64,000 bases of DNA from DATFVB01 sp963714035. GTDB lineage: Bacteria; Acidobacteriota; Thermoanaerobaculia; UBA5066; DATFVB01. Below the pieces are notes generated by a model. It was not told the origin of the DNA and did no database searches. It was given only the letters and a program-made list of their open reading frames with translations. Within the stretch, counting starts at the first letter, position 1. Each line of letters begins with the position of its first letter. The translations under genes were made by a program, and so were the position numbers. The stretch lies in assembly GCA_963714035.1 (NCBI GenBank), contig OY970224.1:2790001-2854000 (forward strand), read 5' to 3'. Shown in pieces: positions 27,410-36,141 of this stretch.

Positions 27410-28183
27410 ATGCTCCACGAGCTGCTGACGCTCACCCGGCCACTCGTCGTGCTCGACACCGAGGCGACGGGGACCTACCCGGCCCGCGACCACGTCGTCG
27501 AGCTCGCGTTCGTGAAATTCCACCCGGACGGGCAGCGCGAAGTCCTTCATCGGCGCGTCCGGCCGCCGATCCCGATCCCGCCGGAAGCGACGCGCATCCA
27601 CGGGATTTCCGACGCCGACGTGGCCGAGTCGCCGTCGTTTTCCGATCTCGCCGGCGAGGTCGCGGAATTCCTCTCGGGCTGCGATCTCGCGGGATACAAC
27701 ATCGAGGGTTACGACCTTCCGCTCCTGCAGATCGAGCTGGCGCGCGCCGGAATCGAATTCGATGCCAGCGGCGTGTCGATCATCGACGCCCAGCTCGTCT
27801 TTCACAAGGAGGAATCGCGCACCCTGACCGACGCGATGCGGCTGTACGTCGGCCGCGCCCACGAGAACGCCCACAGCGCGCTCGCGGACGCGGAAGCGAC
27901 CGCGCTCGTGATCGCCGGGCAGCTCGGCCGGTATCCGCAGATGCCGCGGACCCCGCGCGAAGTGGCCGCCCGGTATCCGCCGCCGCGCGGACGCCGGATC
28001 GACCCGGAGGGAAAGCTCGTCGCGCGCGAGGGAACCGTCTACGTGAACTTCGGAAAGAAGCACCACGGGAAATCGTTCGACCAGGTCCGCGGGGAAGATC
28101 CCCACTTCTTCGACTGGGTCCTTTCCGGCGATTTCTCTCCGGCCGTCAAGCGCTGCGTGCGCGAGTACCTCGCGGCGCGCTGA
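27410..28183 (+). CDS. DnaQ-like 3'-5' exonuclease with C-terminal DUF3820-like domain
   Basis: This 257-residue DEDDh-family nuclease has Asp16 and Glu18 in VVLDTEATG, Asp102 in GYNIEGYDLPLL, and His155/Asp160 in HSALADAEAT, so all five catalytic positions are present. Residues about 205-250 (VYVNFGKKHHGKSFDQVRGE, FFDWVLSGDF) form a small domain seen after DnaQ-like domains in many bacteria. It is a stand-alone exonuclease, too short to be the polymerase III epsilon-polymerase fusion. It might act in repair or RNA/DNA end trimming. It stands alone, directly downstream of the tandem repeat. Confidence 0.9.
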   Translation: MLHELLTLTRPLVVLDTEATGTYPARDHVVELAFVKFHPDGQREVLHRRVRPPIPIPPEATRIHGISDADVAESPSFSDLAGEVAEFLSGCDLAGYNIEGYDLPLLQIELARAGIEFDASGVSIIDAQLVFHKEESRTLTDAMRLYVGRAHENAHSALADAEATALVIAGQLGRYPQMPRTPREVAARYPPPRGRRIDPEGKLVAREGTVYVNFGKKHHGKSFDQVRGEDPHFFDWVLSGDFSPAVKRCVREYLAAR

Positions 28184-28198
28184 GCGTCGGACGCACAC

Positions 28199-28579
28199 GT
28201 CGGCCTCGCGGCGCGCTCCGCTGGAACCGCTCGGCCTCCCACGGCGCGATCCTCCTCCGCTCGGTTACTTCGCGGAGACTAATCGCGCCGTGGCCTCCGC
28301 GGCTCGGGCCGAGCCCTCGACCGCTCCGGCGCCCGACCGGGGCTCGGGACGAGCATGGCGTCGGCCTCGCGGCGCGCTCCGCTGGAACCGCTCGGCCTCC
28401 CACGGCGCGATCCTCCTCCGCTCGGTTACTTCGCGGAGACTAATCGCGCCGTGGCCTCCGCGGCTCGGGCCGAGCCCTCGACCGCTCCGGCGCCCGACCG
28501 GGGCTCGGGACGAGTACATGGCGTCGGCCTCGCGGCGCGCTCCGCTGGAACCGCTCGGCCTCCCACGGCGCGATCCTCC
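28199..28579. repeat. 161-bp direct duplication plus partial third copy (family C)
   Basis: Copy 1 starts at 28199, copy 2 at 28360 and a partial copy 3 at 28523. The first two are nearly perfect over their whole length (CGGCCTCGCGGCGCGCTCCG, CTCGGTTACTTCGCGGAGAC, CTCGACCGCTCCGGCGCCCG). Related shorter copies lie at 26400, 49790 (inverted) and 62150. The interval 28184-28678 between exonuclease and sedolisin has no gene. Confidence 0.9.
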
Positions 28580-28584
28580 GGAGC

Positions 28585-28627
28585 ATGTCATCCTGAGGAG
28601 CGAAGCGACGAAGGATCTGCTCCGGTT
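28585..28627. repeat. family A repeat
   Basis: GTCATCCTGAGGAGCGAAGC followed by GACGAAGGATCTGCTCCGG; the same element as at 9397, 50057 and 62070. Confidence 0.7.
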
Positions 28628-28678
28628 ACCAGCGCTCCGGTGGAACCGCGCCGCCGAGGTGCCGCGCGGCCGACGGTT

Positions 28679-30547
28679 TCACGGCCGGGGTCGCGTCCGG
28701 GCGGCGGTCGGTGGGGAAACCGGCGCCACGCGAGGGCGGGGAAACTCCGTCGCCGCCCATCCGAAGACCATCGCCTTCGCGTCGACGGAGCCGAGTCCCG
28801 TGGTCAGGTCGTATCCCGGGCCGGCGGTGAAGCCGGTGACGCCTGGAACGGTGTTGTTGCCCGAAACGACGTCTCGAAATGCCCCGGAGCTGCCGGACGC
28901 CATCCGATAGAAGACCGGGTTGGCGTTGCCCTGTGGGGCGCCGCCCTGGGACTGCACGACGAGCGCCATCAGCCCCGCGAAAGCGACCGTCGAGGCGGAC
29001 GTGCCGCTGACGACGTACACGGTTCCGTCCGACGGGTTGTACTTCTGGAAGACGATGTAGCCGTCGTGCGCGGCGGCGTTGAGCGAGACGTCGGGCGTGT
29101 CGCGCCGTCCGTCGTCGGGCACGCCGGGTCCGCTCTGCCAGGAAGGCTTGTCGTAGATCGTGCTCGGGCCGCCTCCGGTCGCGAGCAGGCTCGATCCTCC
29201 GGGCTGCGTCCCGCTCTCGTTCCACGCGATCTCCGGCGGGGGAGCGACCAGCGATTGGCCCGTGACGGGGTCCTGCGTGGGCGACCACCAGCGGGAGGGA
29301 TCGGCCGTGTCGTCGAGCTGCGTTCCGCCGACGCAGACGTCCCACGGAGTCGAGCAGAGGCCGGAAACGGCCTGCCCCGTTCCCCGATCGGCCGTCGCGT
29401 CGTCGCACCCCGCGGCGCCGCTGTCGCCCGAAGGAAGGAAGACGGTGATCCCCTCCGCGGCGGCCTGCATCCAGAGCGCGTTGTAGAAATCGTTTCCCGT
29501 GTCGAGGTCGCTTTCGCAATCGCCGAAGCTCGACGAAAGGACCGGGGCGATGTTCTGGTCGACGGCGTATTCCGCCGAAAGATCCGCCGCGTCGGAAGCC
29601 GCCGTCGATTTCGAGATCACGAACCGGATGGTGGCCCGCGGCGCCACCGCGCCGGCCCATTCGACGTCGAGATCGGCTTCGGTCTCCTCCATCTGCCCGT
29701 CCTGGTTGCTGCCGCTCCCGAGATCCCCGGGATCGGGCCCGTTGTGGACGAAGACCGGGTCGTTGTCGGGAAGGCCGAAGGACGAACGGAAGTGCTGGAC
29801 GTCCGAGATCTGGATGTCGGTGCGTCCGACGACCGCGATCGACACGCCGCTCCCGTCGAATCCGAGATCGTAGAGCGGCTGGACGTCGTACATCACCGCG
29901 AAGTCGGCCGGGCCCATGCCGTGATCGCCCCCTTCGAAGTCGACGTTCGGTCGGCGCGCGGGAACCCGCCGGGCGATCCGGGCGTGCTTCCTCGGAAAGT
30001 CGTCGAGCGAGAGGATGCCCCGCACGACCGAGCCGAGCGCCCGCGGGATCGTGGGAGGGGAGACGTTGCCGTGGCGCAGCGCTCCTTCTTCCGAGAACTC
30101 GTGGATCGGCGATCCGAACGCGGCTTCCACCTGGCCGGCGGTTCCGCTGAAGTGGATCCACTGCCGCCCGGCCGCGACGTCGTCGACGGCGAACCCGTGC
30201 GCCTGCAGCCAGTCGAGGACCGTCTCGACGTCGTCGTCGGACGCGCCGAAGCGCTTTCCGAATTCCTCGGGCGTGATCCAGCGATGGAAGTCGGGGGACG
30301 AAGGGTCGTGCTGCGCGACGAGAAGGCGCGCGAGATCGGCGCCGGCTCGGGGGCGCAGAGCGAGCGTGATCCGCTCGAGTGGGAGGTCGGGAGACGCCGG
30401 CCCGACGTCTCGCTCCGACCGTGCGGACGCGGGAATGCTTCCGGCCCGCACCCGGTCGCCTTCGTCGATCGAGAATCGCGCCCCCGCGGGCGCGGCGGCG
30501 AGCGACGCCAGCGCGAGAAAACCGAAAATTTGCCGGGAATGTCTCAT
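28679..30547 (-). CDS. sedolisin-family (S53) serine peptidase precursor
   Basis: This 622-residue secreted acid peptidase precursor has a signal peptide (IFGFLALASLAAAPAGA), a pro-kumamolisin activation domain (about residues 55-195; SSPDFHRWITPEEFGKRFG) and an S53 catalytic domain (about 205-600). The E-x3-D pair is Glu290/Asp294 in EETEADLDVEW and the nucleophile is Ser517 in VVSGTSASTVAFAG; the oxyanion Asp is probably in LPSGDSGAAGC. GFTAGPGYDLTTGLGSVDA fits the C-terminal calcium loop. Length fits the family. It probably digests external protein. The 241 bases upstream hold no gene. Confidence 0.95.
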   Translation of the reverse strand: MRHSRQIFGFLALASLAAAPAGARFSIDEGDRVRAGSIPASARSERDVGPASPDLPLERITLALRPRAGADLARLLVAQHDPSSPDFHRWITPEEFGKRFGASDDDVETVLDWLQAHGFAVDDVAAGRQWIHFSGTAGQVEAAFGSPIHEFSEEGALRHGNVSPPTIPRALGSVVRGILSLDDFPRKHARIARRVPARRPNVDFEGGDHGMGPADFAVMYDVQPLYDLGFDGSGVSIAVVGRTDIQISDVQHFRSSFGLPDNDPVFVHNGPDPGDLGSGSNQDGQMEETEADLDVEWAGAVAPRATIRFVISKSTAASDAADLSAEYAVDQNIAPVLSSSFGDCESDLDTGNDFYNALWMQAAAEGITVFLPSGDSGAAGCDDATADRGTGQAVSGLCSTPWDVCVGGTQLDDTADPSRWWSPTQDPVTGQSLVAPPPEIAWNESGTQPGGSSLLATGGGPSTIYDKPSWQSGPGVPDDGRRDTPDVSLNAAAHDGYIVFQKYNPSDGTVYVVSGTSASTVAFAGLMALVVQSQGGAPQGNANPVFYRMASGSSGAFRDVVSGNNTVPGVTGFTAGPGYDLTTGLGSVDAKAMVFGWAATEFPRPRVAPVSPPTAARTRPRP

Positions 30548-30788
30548 TCGGCGCGTGGGCTGCGAATCCCGTGCCTGCTACGCCCGAACCGGGCGGCGGA
30601 GGTTCCGGAGTTCCGCCACGCTCCCGGCTCCGTCGGAAAACGACGAGACCGCGCGGAGAGAGGCCCCGTCCGCCTTCAGCATCGGTATTCCGCCGGAGTC
30701 GCCACATCCGCGCATACGGGGGAAGCCGCTCTCGCGCGGATCCCCCGAAGAGGACAGTCGGAAGGCGCCGGGAGGACGCCGGCGGATC

Positions 30789-31526
30789 TCAGGGACCCCG
30801 CTTCCCGATCTCGAACACGATCTCGACTTCCGATCGTTCCGTCAGCTCGCCCGACTCGATCGGAGGCGCTCCGGGCGCGACGGAGGCCATCGCGCGGGCG
30901 AGCATCGGGCGCGGGACGGGCCCGCCGCCGGGGTTCTCGGAAATCGAAACGACGGGTCCGACGGCGACGCCGCTCGCCCTCGCGAGCGCTTCGGCGCGAG
31001 ACCGGGCGTCGGCCACCGCGGCCTCGCGCGCGCGGGCTCGGAGCGCCGCGGGATCTTCGATCGTGAAGGAGATTCCGGAAACGACATTGGCCCCCGCCGC
31101 GACGGCGGCGTCGAGCGCGTCGCCCGCGCGCGAGAGATCCCGGATCGTCACCTGAGCCGTGTTCCGCACGCGATAGTTCCCGGACGGGCGCCCGTCGGAC
31201 GAGCCGGGCGGCGGCGGATTCTGCTCGAAATTCACCGAGTACTCGACCGTCCGGATGTCGCGGGGCGCCACACCGGCGCGCTTGACCGCTTCGAGCACCG
31301 CCCGCATCCGCCGGCTCGTGTCCGAAATGGCGTCCCCGAGCTTCGGGTCCAGAGCCTCGACGCCGAGAGCCGTGACGGCGACGTCGGGCGCGCCGGTCGC
31401 TTCCCCTTCGCCGGAAACCGTGATCGTGCGCAGACGCGGCGGCGCTTCGTCCGCCGCCCGCGCGATCGCGGGGAAGGAGGCGATCGCGGCGGCGAGGAGG
31501 AGCGCGGGGAAAGGGCGTCGGTTCAT
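30789..31526 (-). CDS. SIMPL (DUF541) domain periplasmic protein
   Basis: This 245-residue exported protein has a signal peptide (FPALLLAAAIASFPAIARA) followed by the SIMPL/DUF541 pattern: ITVSGEGEATGAPDVAVTAL, RTVEYSVNF, VRNTAQVTIRDL and the AREAAVADARSRAEALA helix. Relatives are oligomeric periplasmic or surface proteins of unclear role (BP26-like). ATG 31526 overlaps the TGA of the upstream surface protein (ATGA), so it is translationally coupled to it and may assist in envelope assembly of that protein. The last point is inference. Confidence 0.88.
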   Translation of the reverse strand: MNRRPFPALLLAAAIASFPAIARAADEAPPRLRTITVSGEGEATGAPDVAVTALGVEALDPKLGDAISDTSRRMRAVLEAVKRAGVAPRDIRTVEYSVNFEQNPPPPGSSDGRPSGNYRVRNTAQVTIRDLSRAGDALDAAVAAGANVVSGISFTIEDPAALRARAREAAVADARSRAEALARASGVAVGPVVSISENPGGGPVPRPMLARAMASVAPGAPPIESGELTERSEVEIVFEIGKRGP

Positions 31527-34500
31527 GGGCCGCTGATCGTGAGCTGGTAGGTGTTGACGAGGAACTTCGACATCTGTTCGCGCGTCACGAAGCCGGCCGG
31601 TCCGAAGATCCCGTTCCCGAATCCGTCCACGACGTTCTTCGACCAGAGGTAATAGATGTACCGGCATCCCACGTCCGAGTCCGGGACGTCGAGGAACGCG
31701 TTCGCCGCCCCGTTGGTGCAATCGTAGGCGCGCCCGTTGCCGGGGTCGGGCGCCTTCGCGGGAACGTTCGCGTCGCCTCCCGCGAGGCTGCGGGCGAGCA
31801 TCACCGACATCGTCCTCCGGGTGATCGCGGGCGCGGCGCAGAAATTCGAGGTGAACTGCGTTCCGTCGGTGCATCCCCACGAGAGCCCGTGCGCCGCCAC
31901 CCAGTGGATGTTCTTGCAGAAGACCGTCGTCGGAGACACGTCGGAGAAAAGAGAGTGGCCGCCGGGGGCGCAGTCGTAAGCCCCGAGCCCGGGAACCGTT
32001 CCCGAAACGGGAACGAAGGAGTCCCCGCCGGTTCGCGCGCGGGAGATGAACGCCGTCATCTGGTCGCGCGCGGTGTTCGCGCCCGGCGTGTACACGCCCA
32101 CGCCGGTCCCGGCGGTGATCCCCTGGTGGAAGATCGTCTCGACGTAGGAGTAGAAGACGCTCGCCGGCGCGACGTCGCCGAAGCTGTTTCCGACGTGGAG
32201 CGTCCAGGTGTGGGACTGGCCGTCGCCGAGCGTTTCGGAAACGGTCGCGTCCCAGTGGGCCGCCGGGCGCGTCGTGGACGCGATGCCGAGCGTGTAGCAG
32301 TCGGCGCCGCAGGAGCCCGTCGCGCCCGCCGCGATCGTCCCGTAGGTGGCCGTGCTCTTGACGATCGAATAGGTGACCGTTCCGTTGTTCGGGCCCGTGA
32401 AGCCGGAGAGCGCACCGGTGAAAGGCGCGGCGGTCGACGGGCCGGCGTTCTTCCAGAACGGCGCGAAGCTCGACGTCTTCCCGGACTCGAGGACGCCGTC
32501 CGGCTCGGAGTCCGACGGCGGATACGGGGAGCGCGCGTCGACCTGCTCGAGCTGGGGAGCAAAGCTCGTGACGTGAATCGCGAAGGGCGCGTCGGCGAGA
32601 CACCCGTGGGCGTCCGTGACCCGGATCGTGAAGCTCGCGTCCCCGGCGGCCGAGGGCGGGCCCGAAATCACTCCGGTCGAAGCATTGAGCGACAGCCCCG
32701 CGGGCAGCGAGCCGAGGACGATCGCGAAAGAGAACGGCGCGGTACCCGTCGAGCTTCCGACGGTCTGCGAGTAGGGAACGGAGACCGCCCCGTCCGGAAG
32801 TGCGGCGGGCGTCGGCGTCGGAACCGGGTTCACGGTGACCGTCACGCTCGGGGCGTTGGTCGACGAGCAGCCGCTGGAAGCGACGGTCAGCGTGTAGGTC
32901 GTCGTCGCCGCCGGGCTCGCGTTCGGCGAGCAGCTCGAGGCGTTGTCGAGGCCCGTCGTCGGAAGCCACGAACAGCTCGTCCCGCCGGAGCCGGAGAGCG
33001 GTGTCGAGGAGCCGGCGCAGATCGCGGCCGAGCCGGAGGCGACGGCGGTCGGCTTCGGATTGACGGTGACCGTGACGGTCGGGGCGTTCGTGGAGGAGCA
33101 GCCGCTTGAAGCGACGGTCAGCGTGTAGGTCGTCATCGAGGATGGCGATGCGTGCGGAGAGCAGCTCGACGCGTCGTCGAGGCCGGTCGTCGGGAGCCAG
33201 GAGCAGCTCGTCCCGCCGGAGCCGGAGAGCGGAGTCGAGGAGCCGGCGCAGATCGCGGCCGTTCCGGAAGCGACGGCCGTGGGTTTCGCCTTCACGGTGA
33301 CGGTCACCGTCGGTCCATTGGTGGAGGAGCAGCCGGCGGCGTTCGTGACGGTCAGCGTGTACGTCGTCGTCCCCGACGGGCTCGCGTTCGGAGAGCAGCT
33401 CGATGCGTCGTCGAGACCGGTCGTGGGCAGCCAGGAGCAGCTCGTCCCGCCGGAGCCGGAGAGAGGTGTCGAGGAGCCGGGGCAGATCGGGGCCGATCCG
33501 GAGGCGATGGCGGTGGGGAGCGCGGTGACGGTGACGAGATGCGAATCCTCCGCCGGGCAGGTTCCCGCTTTCGTCACGGAGACCGTGTACGTCGTCGTCA
33601 CTGCCGGCGACGGCGAGATCGTTCGCGTCGTCGCGCCGCCGGGACTCCAGGAGTAGGAGTCGTAGCCGGCTCCCGCGTCGAGCGTGATTTGCACGCCGGC
33701 GCAGGACGTGCTCGGGCCGCTGATCGCGGGGATGAGCGTCGAAGGGAACGTCACGCAGGCCGTCTCCGCGGACATCGGAGTGAGCGCCGTTCCGGGACAG
33801 TCGTTCGTCGCGATGACGGAGTAATAATACACGACATTTCGCGTCGCCGTCGTGTCGAGGAACTCCGTCGTTCCCGCGGAAAGAGCGGACGCGACGACCG
33901 TCTTCCCTGTCGTGCATCCGCCGTCGGTGAAACGATCGACCGAAAACGTCCCGCCGGTCGCGTTCGTCCCCCAGTCGGGAAGAGACCAGGTGATCGTGTT
34001 CCCCGATCCGCCGCAAGCGACCGATGCGTCGCCGGGCCACGCCGGCGGCGAACAGTTGACGATCGTCGTCGTCGCGATGTCCTCGAGGCGCCCGTCGGGA
34101 TGGGACGGATAGAGGTTGCGCGAATCGGTCCACAGCGCGTGGACCTGGCGAAAGTTGGCGGAAATCCCGGAGTAGTCGCCGTACTGGTTCGGGTTGTAGC
34201 TCGCGTCGTCAGTCGAATTCTCGTCGCAGTAGGAGAGGGAGTTCACGAAATTCGCGCCGCCGTCCATGAGCAGGACGTTCGGCTCGACGGACGTGCCGCC
34301 GTCGGACGATCGCGCATAGAAGACCTGGGCCTTCTTGTTGTTCACGGCGTCGTTGCGGGTGTCGTACCAGGCGAGGTTGACGGTCCCGTCGGAAGGATCG
34401 ACGGAGAGCCAGGGGAAGAACTGGGTCGAGGCGCCTCCGTCGTCGTTGACGAGGACGCCGGGATCCGCCGTCCAGGTCGTTCCCCCGTCGGTCGAGCGCT

Positions 34501-35824
34501 TCAGGTAGACGTTCAGGTTGTTTCCCGCGGTCGTGCCGAGGGGAAAGTCGCCGAAAGTGACGTACAGGCGACCGAAAAAGGCGGACGCCGGATTCCGGTC
34601 GACGTCGAGAGAGGGGAACGCGTTGACGCCCCGCTGGTCCTGCGCCGGCGGAGTCTCGTTCGTCCCGAAGGAAAAGAGGCGGTGCGCGGCGACCGTGACC
34701 GCGGAAGACCAGGTCGCGCCGCCGTTGGTCGATTTCGCGAAAACCGTCGCTTCCGAGCTCTGCGTGTTGCCCTTGAAGCCGAGCCGGTTCCAGACGGCGT
34801 AGACGGTCCCGTCGGCGCCGACCTTGACGTCGGCCCCGACGCACGTGTGGGTGGCGTCGAGGACGACCGTCGTCCAGGAGCCCGTCGCGCCCGTGTCGGA
34901 GAACGCGACGCGTTCGAGGTTGTTCTCGTCCCAGATGACGTAGATGCGCCCGTCATGCGCGCCGCCGCTCCGGTCGATCGCCATGAGCTCCTTGTCCTCG
35001 AAGAGCGCCGAATTGGAGAGATTGTTGATGATCATTCCGACGGGCGACCAGGTGAGCCCGCTGTCGGTCGACTTTGCGACCGCAATCCCGCTGCCGTCGG
35101 CGGTTCCTCCGCCGTTCTCGTCGATCAGAAGGTAGGCCGCCCAGGCGTTCCCCGAGGAATCCCAGTCGACGGCCGGGTCGCTCCCGAAGAAAGAGGACGC
35201 GCTGCTGATCGAGCCGGTCCCGTCGGCCGGCCACGGGGCGCAGTTGTAGCTCCAGGTCACGCCGCCGTCGTTGGAGCCGTAGAGGGCCATCGTGCCGAAC
35301 GTCTTGCTCGCATTCGGCGCGGGCGCCTGACAGGCGGCGGCGGGGTCCTTGTAGAACGTGTTGGCGTGGCCGACGATCCGAAGCGGATCGTTCGGATCGA
35401 CGGAGATCGCGGTTTCTCCCTGGTAGGTCGGGAGGCCGTCGCTTCCCACCGGCGGAAGAAGCGTCGGCAGCGCGAGGTTTGTCCCGATCGCCGCGGCCAT
35501 CGAGCCGAGAGCGCCGCCCGAGCCGGTTTCTTCGCCTTCGGCCGAGGGGTCCTCGGCGGAGGAAGGTCCGATCCCGTGCAGCGTCCGCCACTCCCGATGC
35601 AGACACTCGTCGTACGGGGATTCCTCGATCATGTCGTGGCGCGACCGGCGCTTTCGCTCGTGGAGAACGTGCGGGTCGACCCCGAGGCCCTTCAGGTACG
35701 CGACGACGTCCGCCGGGAACGCCGGGCACCCGGCAGCGGGGCGCGCGGCGCCGTTGTCCGACGCGTTCAGCGCGCCGCCGGCGACGAGCGTCGCCGCGAG
35801 GAACGTCAAAAATGTGCGGATCAC
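31523..35824 (-). CDS. giant surface protein: BNR repeats, three identical-type 77-aa repeats, SLH domains
   Basis: This 1433-residue exported protein starts with a signal peptide (TFLTFLAATLVAGGALNAS). About residues 120-600 carry sialidase-type BNR/Asp-box motifs (SNDGGVTW, STDSGLTW, STNGGATW, STDGGTTW), consistent with a beta propeller. Residues about 770-1000 hold three 77-residue repeats with the core ICAGSSTPLSGSGGTSC, each with a conserved Cys pair. A putative Ig domain follows (LPAGLSLNASTGVISGPPSA). The last 200 residues contain three S-layer-homology-like units (FYSYVETIFHQGITAGTG, NIHWVAAHGLSWGCTDG, YIYYLWSKNVVDGFGNG). It is probably held on the cell surface. No sialidase catalytic Arg triad was confirmed. 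Confidence 0.88.
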   Translation of the reverse strand: MIRTFLTFLAATLVAGGALNASDNGAARPAAGCPAFPADVVAYLKGLGVDPHVLHERKRRSRHDMIEESPYDECLHREWRTLHGIGPSSAEDPSAEGEETGSGGALGSMAAAIGTNLALPTLLPPVGSDGLPTYQGETAISVDPNDPLRIVGHANTFYKDPAAACQAPAPNASKTFGTMALYGSNDGGVTWSYNCAPWPADGTGSISSASSFFGSDPAVDWDSSGNAWAAYLLIDENGGGTADGSGIAVAKSTDSGLTWSPVGMIINNLSNSALFEDKELMAIDRSGGAHDGRIYVIWDENNLERVAFSDTGATGSWTTVVLDATHTCVGADVKVGADGTVYAVWNRLGFKGNTQSSEATVFAKSTNGGATWSSAVTVAAHRLFSFGTNETPPAQDQRGVNAFPSLDVDRNPASAFFGRLYVTFGDFPLGTTAGNNLNVYLKRSTDGGTTWTADPGVLVNDDGGASTQFFPWLSVDPSDGTVNLAWYDTRNDAVNNKKAQVFYARSSDGGTSVEPNVLLMDGGANFVNSLSYCDENSTDDASYNPNQYGDYSGISANFRQVHALWTDSRNLYPSHPDGRLEDIATTTIVNCSPPAWPGDASVACGGSGNTITWSLPDWGTNATGGTFSVDRFTDGGCTTGKTVVASALSAGTTEFLDTTATRNVVYYYSVIATNDCPGTALTPMSAETACVTFPSTLIPAISGPSTSCAGVQITLDAGAGYDSYSWSPGGATTRTISPSPAVTTTYTVSVTKAGTCPAEDSHLVTVTALPTAIASGSAPICPGSSTPLSGSGGTSCSWLPTTGLDDASSCSPNASPSGTTTYTLTVTNAAGCSSTNGPTVTVTVKAKPTAVASGTAAICAGSSTPLSGSGGTSCSWLPTTGLDDASSCSPHASPSSMTTYTLTVASSGCSSTNAPTVTVTVNPKPTAVASGSAAICAGSSTPLSGSGGTSCSWLPTTGLDNASSCSPNASPAATTTYTLTVASSGCSSTNAPSVTVTVNPVPTPTPAALPDGAVSVPYSQTVGSSTGTAPFSFAIVLGSLPAGLSLNASTGVISGPPSAAGDASFTIRVTDAHGCLADAPFAIHVTSFAPQLEQVDARSPYPPSDSEPDGVLESGKTSSFAPFWKNAGPSTAAPFTGALSGFTGPNNGTVTYSIVKSTATYGTIAAGATGSCGADCYTLGIASTTRPAAHWDATVSETLGDGQSHTWTLHVGNSFGDVAPASVFYSYVETIFHQGITAGTGVGVYTPGANTARDQMTAFISRARTGGDSFVPVSGTVPGLGAYDCAPGGHSLFSDVSPTTVFCKNIHWVAAHGLSWGCTDGTQFTSNFCAAPAITRRTMSVMLARSLAGGDANVPAKAPDPGNGRAYDCTNGAANAFLDVPDSDVGCRYIYYLWSKNVVDGFGNGIFGPAGFVTREQMSKFLVNTYQLTISGP
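32826..33518 (-). repeat. three 231-bp tandem coding repeats
   Basis: Within the surface protein gene three units with period 231 bp encode nearly identical 77-residue modules. Units 2 and 3 are the closest pair at the DNA level. Such repeats vary in copy number by recombination in other surface proteins. Confidence 0.8.
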
Positions 35825-35931
35825 GATCGGGCTCGTTTTCTCCGGACGGTGGCGAATTTACTCGCGGGACGATTGTCCGCGACGGCCTCGGTGGAAGTCA
35901 AACCGCTCCGGCCGGGACGGAGCTCCGATCG

Positions 35932-36132
35932 CTAGAACCCGAGTTTCTCCCGGCCGGCCATCCAGACGAGGACGTCGCGTTCGGCGAGGATCGTCCGGGG
36001 GTCGCCGGGCTGCCGGTGCGGCCGGATTTCCCCCTGCTCGACGGCGGCGCGGAGAGTATCCGGATCGATCCCATGGCGCGCGGCGATCTCTTCGAGAGGG
36101 GCGAGCGCGGTACGGATCGTCTCGTCGGACAC
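35932..36132 (-). CDS. small hypothetical protein
   Basis: The 66-residue product (MSDETIRTALAPLEEIAARH ...) starts at GTG 36132, 9 bases downstream of the dehydratase stop, so it is probably co-transcribed with it. It has two helices and an HGIDPDTLRAAVEQGEI segment like a helix-turn-helix or MerR-type recognition element, then PRTILAERDVLVWMAG. It might bind DNA or act as a small regulator. No family is certain. Confidence 0.5.
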   Translation of the reverse strand: MSDETIRTALAPLEEIAARHGIDPDTLRAAVEQGEIRPHRQPGDPRTILAERDVLVWMAGREKLGF

Positions 36133-36141
36133 GGGGGCATT

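Noticed and set aside
33106..33300. Small plus-strand ORFs inside the 231-bp repeats
   Set aside because: They are Ser/Arg-rich mirror frames of the coding repeats on the minus strand.
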